Assembly (NCBI RefSeq): GCF_900110925.1
Contig: NZ_FOFP01000008.1
Location: forward strand, 104,236 to 168,235
Length of the DNA stretch: 64,000 bases
From: Pseudomonas cuatrocienegasensis
GTDB taxonomy: Bacteria; Pseudomonadota; Gammaproteobacteria; Pseudomonadales; Pseudomonadaceae
Direction: 5' to 3'
The translations under genes were made by a program, and so were the position numbers. How positions within the stretch are numbered: the first letter of the stretch is position 1; each line of letters starts with the position of its first letter. Below are positions 63,827-64,000 of this stretch, in pieces. A model generated the notes under the pieces. The model searched no databases. It was not told where the DNA came from and saw only the letters and a program-made list of their open reading frames with translations.

Positions 63827-64000
63827 TGAGCATCATCAGTGAATTCAAGGCCTTCGCGGTCAAGGGCAATGTCGTCGACATGGCTGTCGGCATCATCATC
63901 GGTGCGGCGTTCGGCAAGATTGTCTCCTCCTTCGTTGGCGACGTGGTGATGCCACCGCTCGGTCTACTGATCGGCGGCGTCGACTTCTCGGATCTGGCCA
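63827..64000 (+). CDS. mscL: Large-conductance mechanosensitive channel MscL (5' part)
   Basis: The first 58 codons ([57 protein letters not shown]) are those of MscL TM1 and the periplasmic loop. The gene continues beyond the end of the window. GGGAG precedes the ATG at 63827. Confidence 0.97.

Overview
The window looks like a chromosomal segment of a high-GC Pseudomonas (sensu lato). The right end keeps a Pseudomonas aeruginosa-like order (morA, glyA, mapZ, radA, mscL), a complete siaABCD operon is present, and several families typical of the genus occur (DUF2790, DUF3015, OprD porin). The exact species cannot be fixed from sequence alone. I see no rRNA, tRNA, CRISPR array, phage or plasmid gene. 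Mobile DNA is limited to small non-coding repeats.

Layout. 0.2-8.1 kb: pbpC and a giant alpha-2-macroglobulin lipoprotein (periplasmic defence/peptidoglycan pair) on the minus strand, with a small membrane gene between them on the plus strand. 8.2-11.4 kb: MATE exporter, a coupled GAF-GGDEF diguanylate cyclase, and a DUF2214 membrane gene split by a 279-bp inverted-repeat element. 11.5-12.9 kb: a short-chain dehydrogenase and a DUF2790 protein. 13-25.3 kb: a regulatory/transport module consisting of a tripartite RND efflux operon, a CzcR/CopR-like two-component system, an OprD porin plus secreted-type alpha/beta hydrolase, a 63-aa secreted protein and an AraC regulator. Three of its leftward promoters share a composite operator, and two of its rightward promoters share a different 15-bp site. 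25.4-33.9 kb: HrpB helicase, lipoprotein plus FieF-like cation exporter, an Lrp regulator with an apparent orphan minus-strand transcription unit, RluE, alcohol dehydrogenase and an FklB isomerase, with a 550-bp inverted repeat before fklB. 33.9-36.1 kb: DUF6482, an iron-sulfur (6-4) photolyase-like gene and a 48-aa DUF2256 zinc protein. 36.2-41.9 kb: YqhA, LonB-type protease and a DUF4105 outer-membrane protein. 42-45.8 kb: siaABCD. 46-53 kb: ettA, then a polar amino-acid-type ABC transporter with its own ureohydrolase and a divergent LysR regulator. 53.3-64 kb: morA, glyA, DUF3015, mapZ, radA, GNAT, DUF465, an EAL protein and the start of mscL.

Themes. Five genes belong to c-di-GMP signalling (DGC at 9.6 kb, SiaD, MorA, MapZ, EAL at 63 kb). 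A family of TA-flanked inverted-repeat elements (about 58, 85 and 279 bp) is scattered through the window, often fused to stop codons; the longest copy has destroyed a gene. The least described biology here is the 13-25 kb module: its shared operators suggest a two-tier regulon (two-component system to AraC regulator to porin/hydrolase/secreted peptide) whose signal is unknown.
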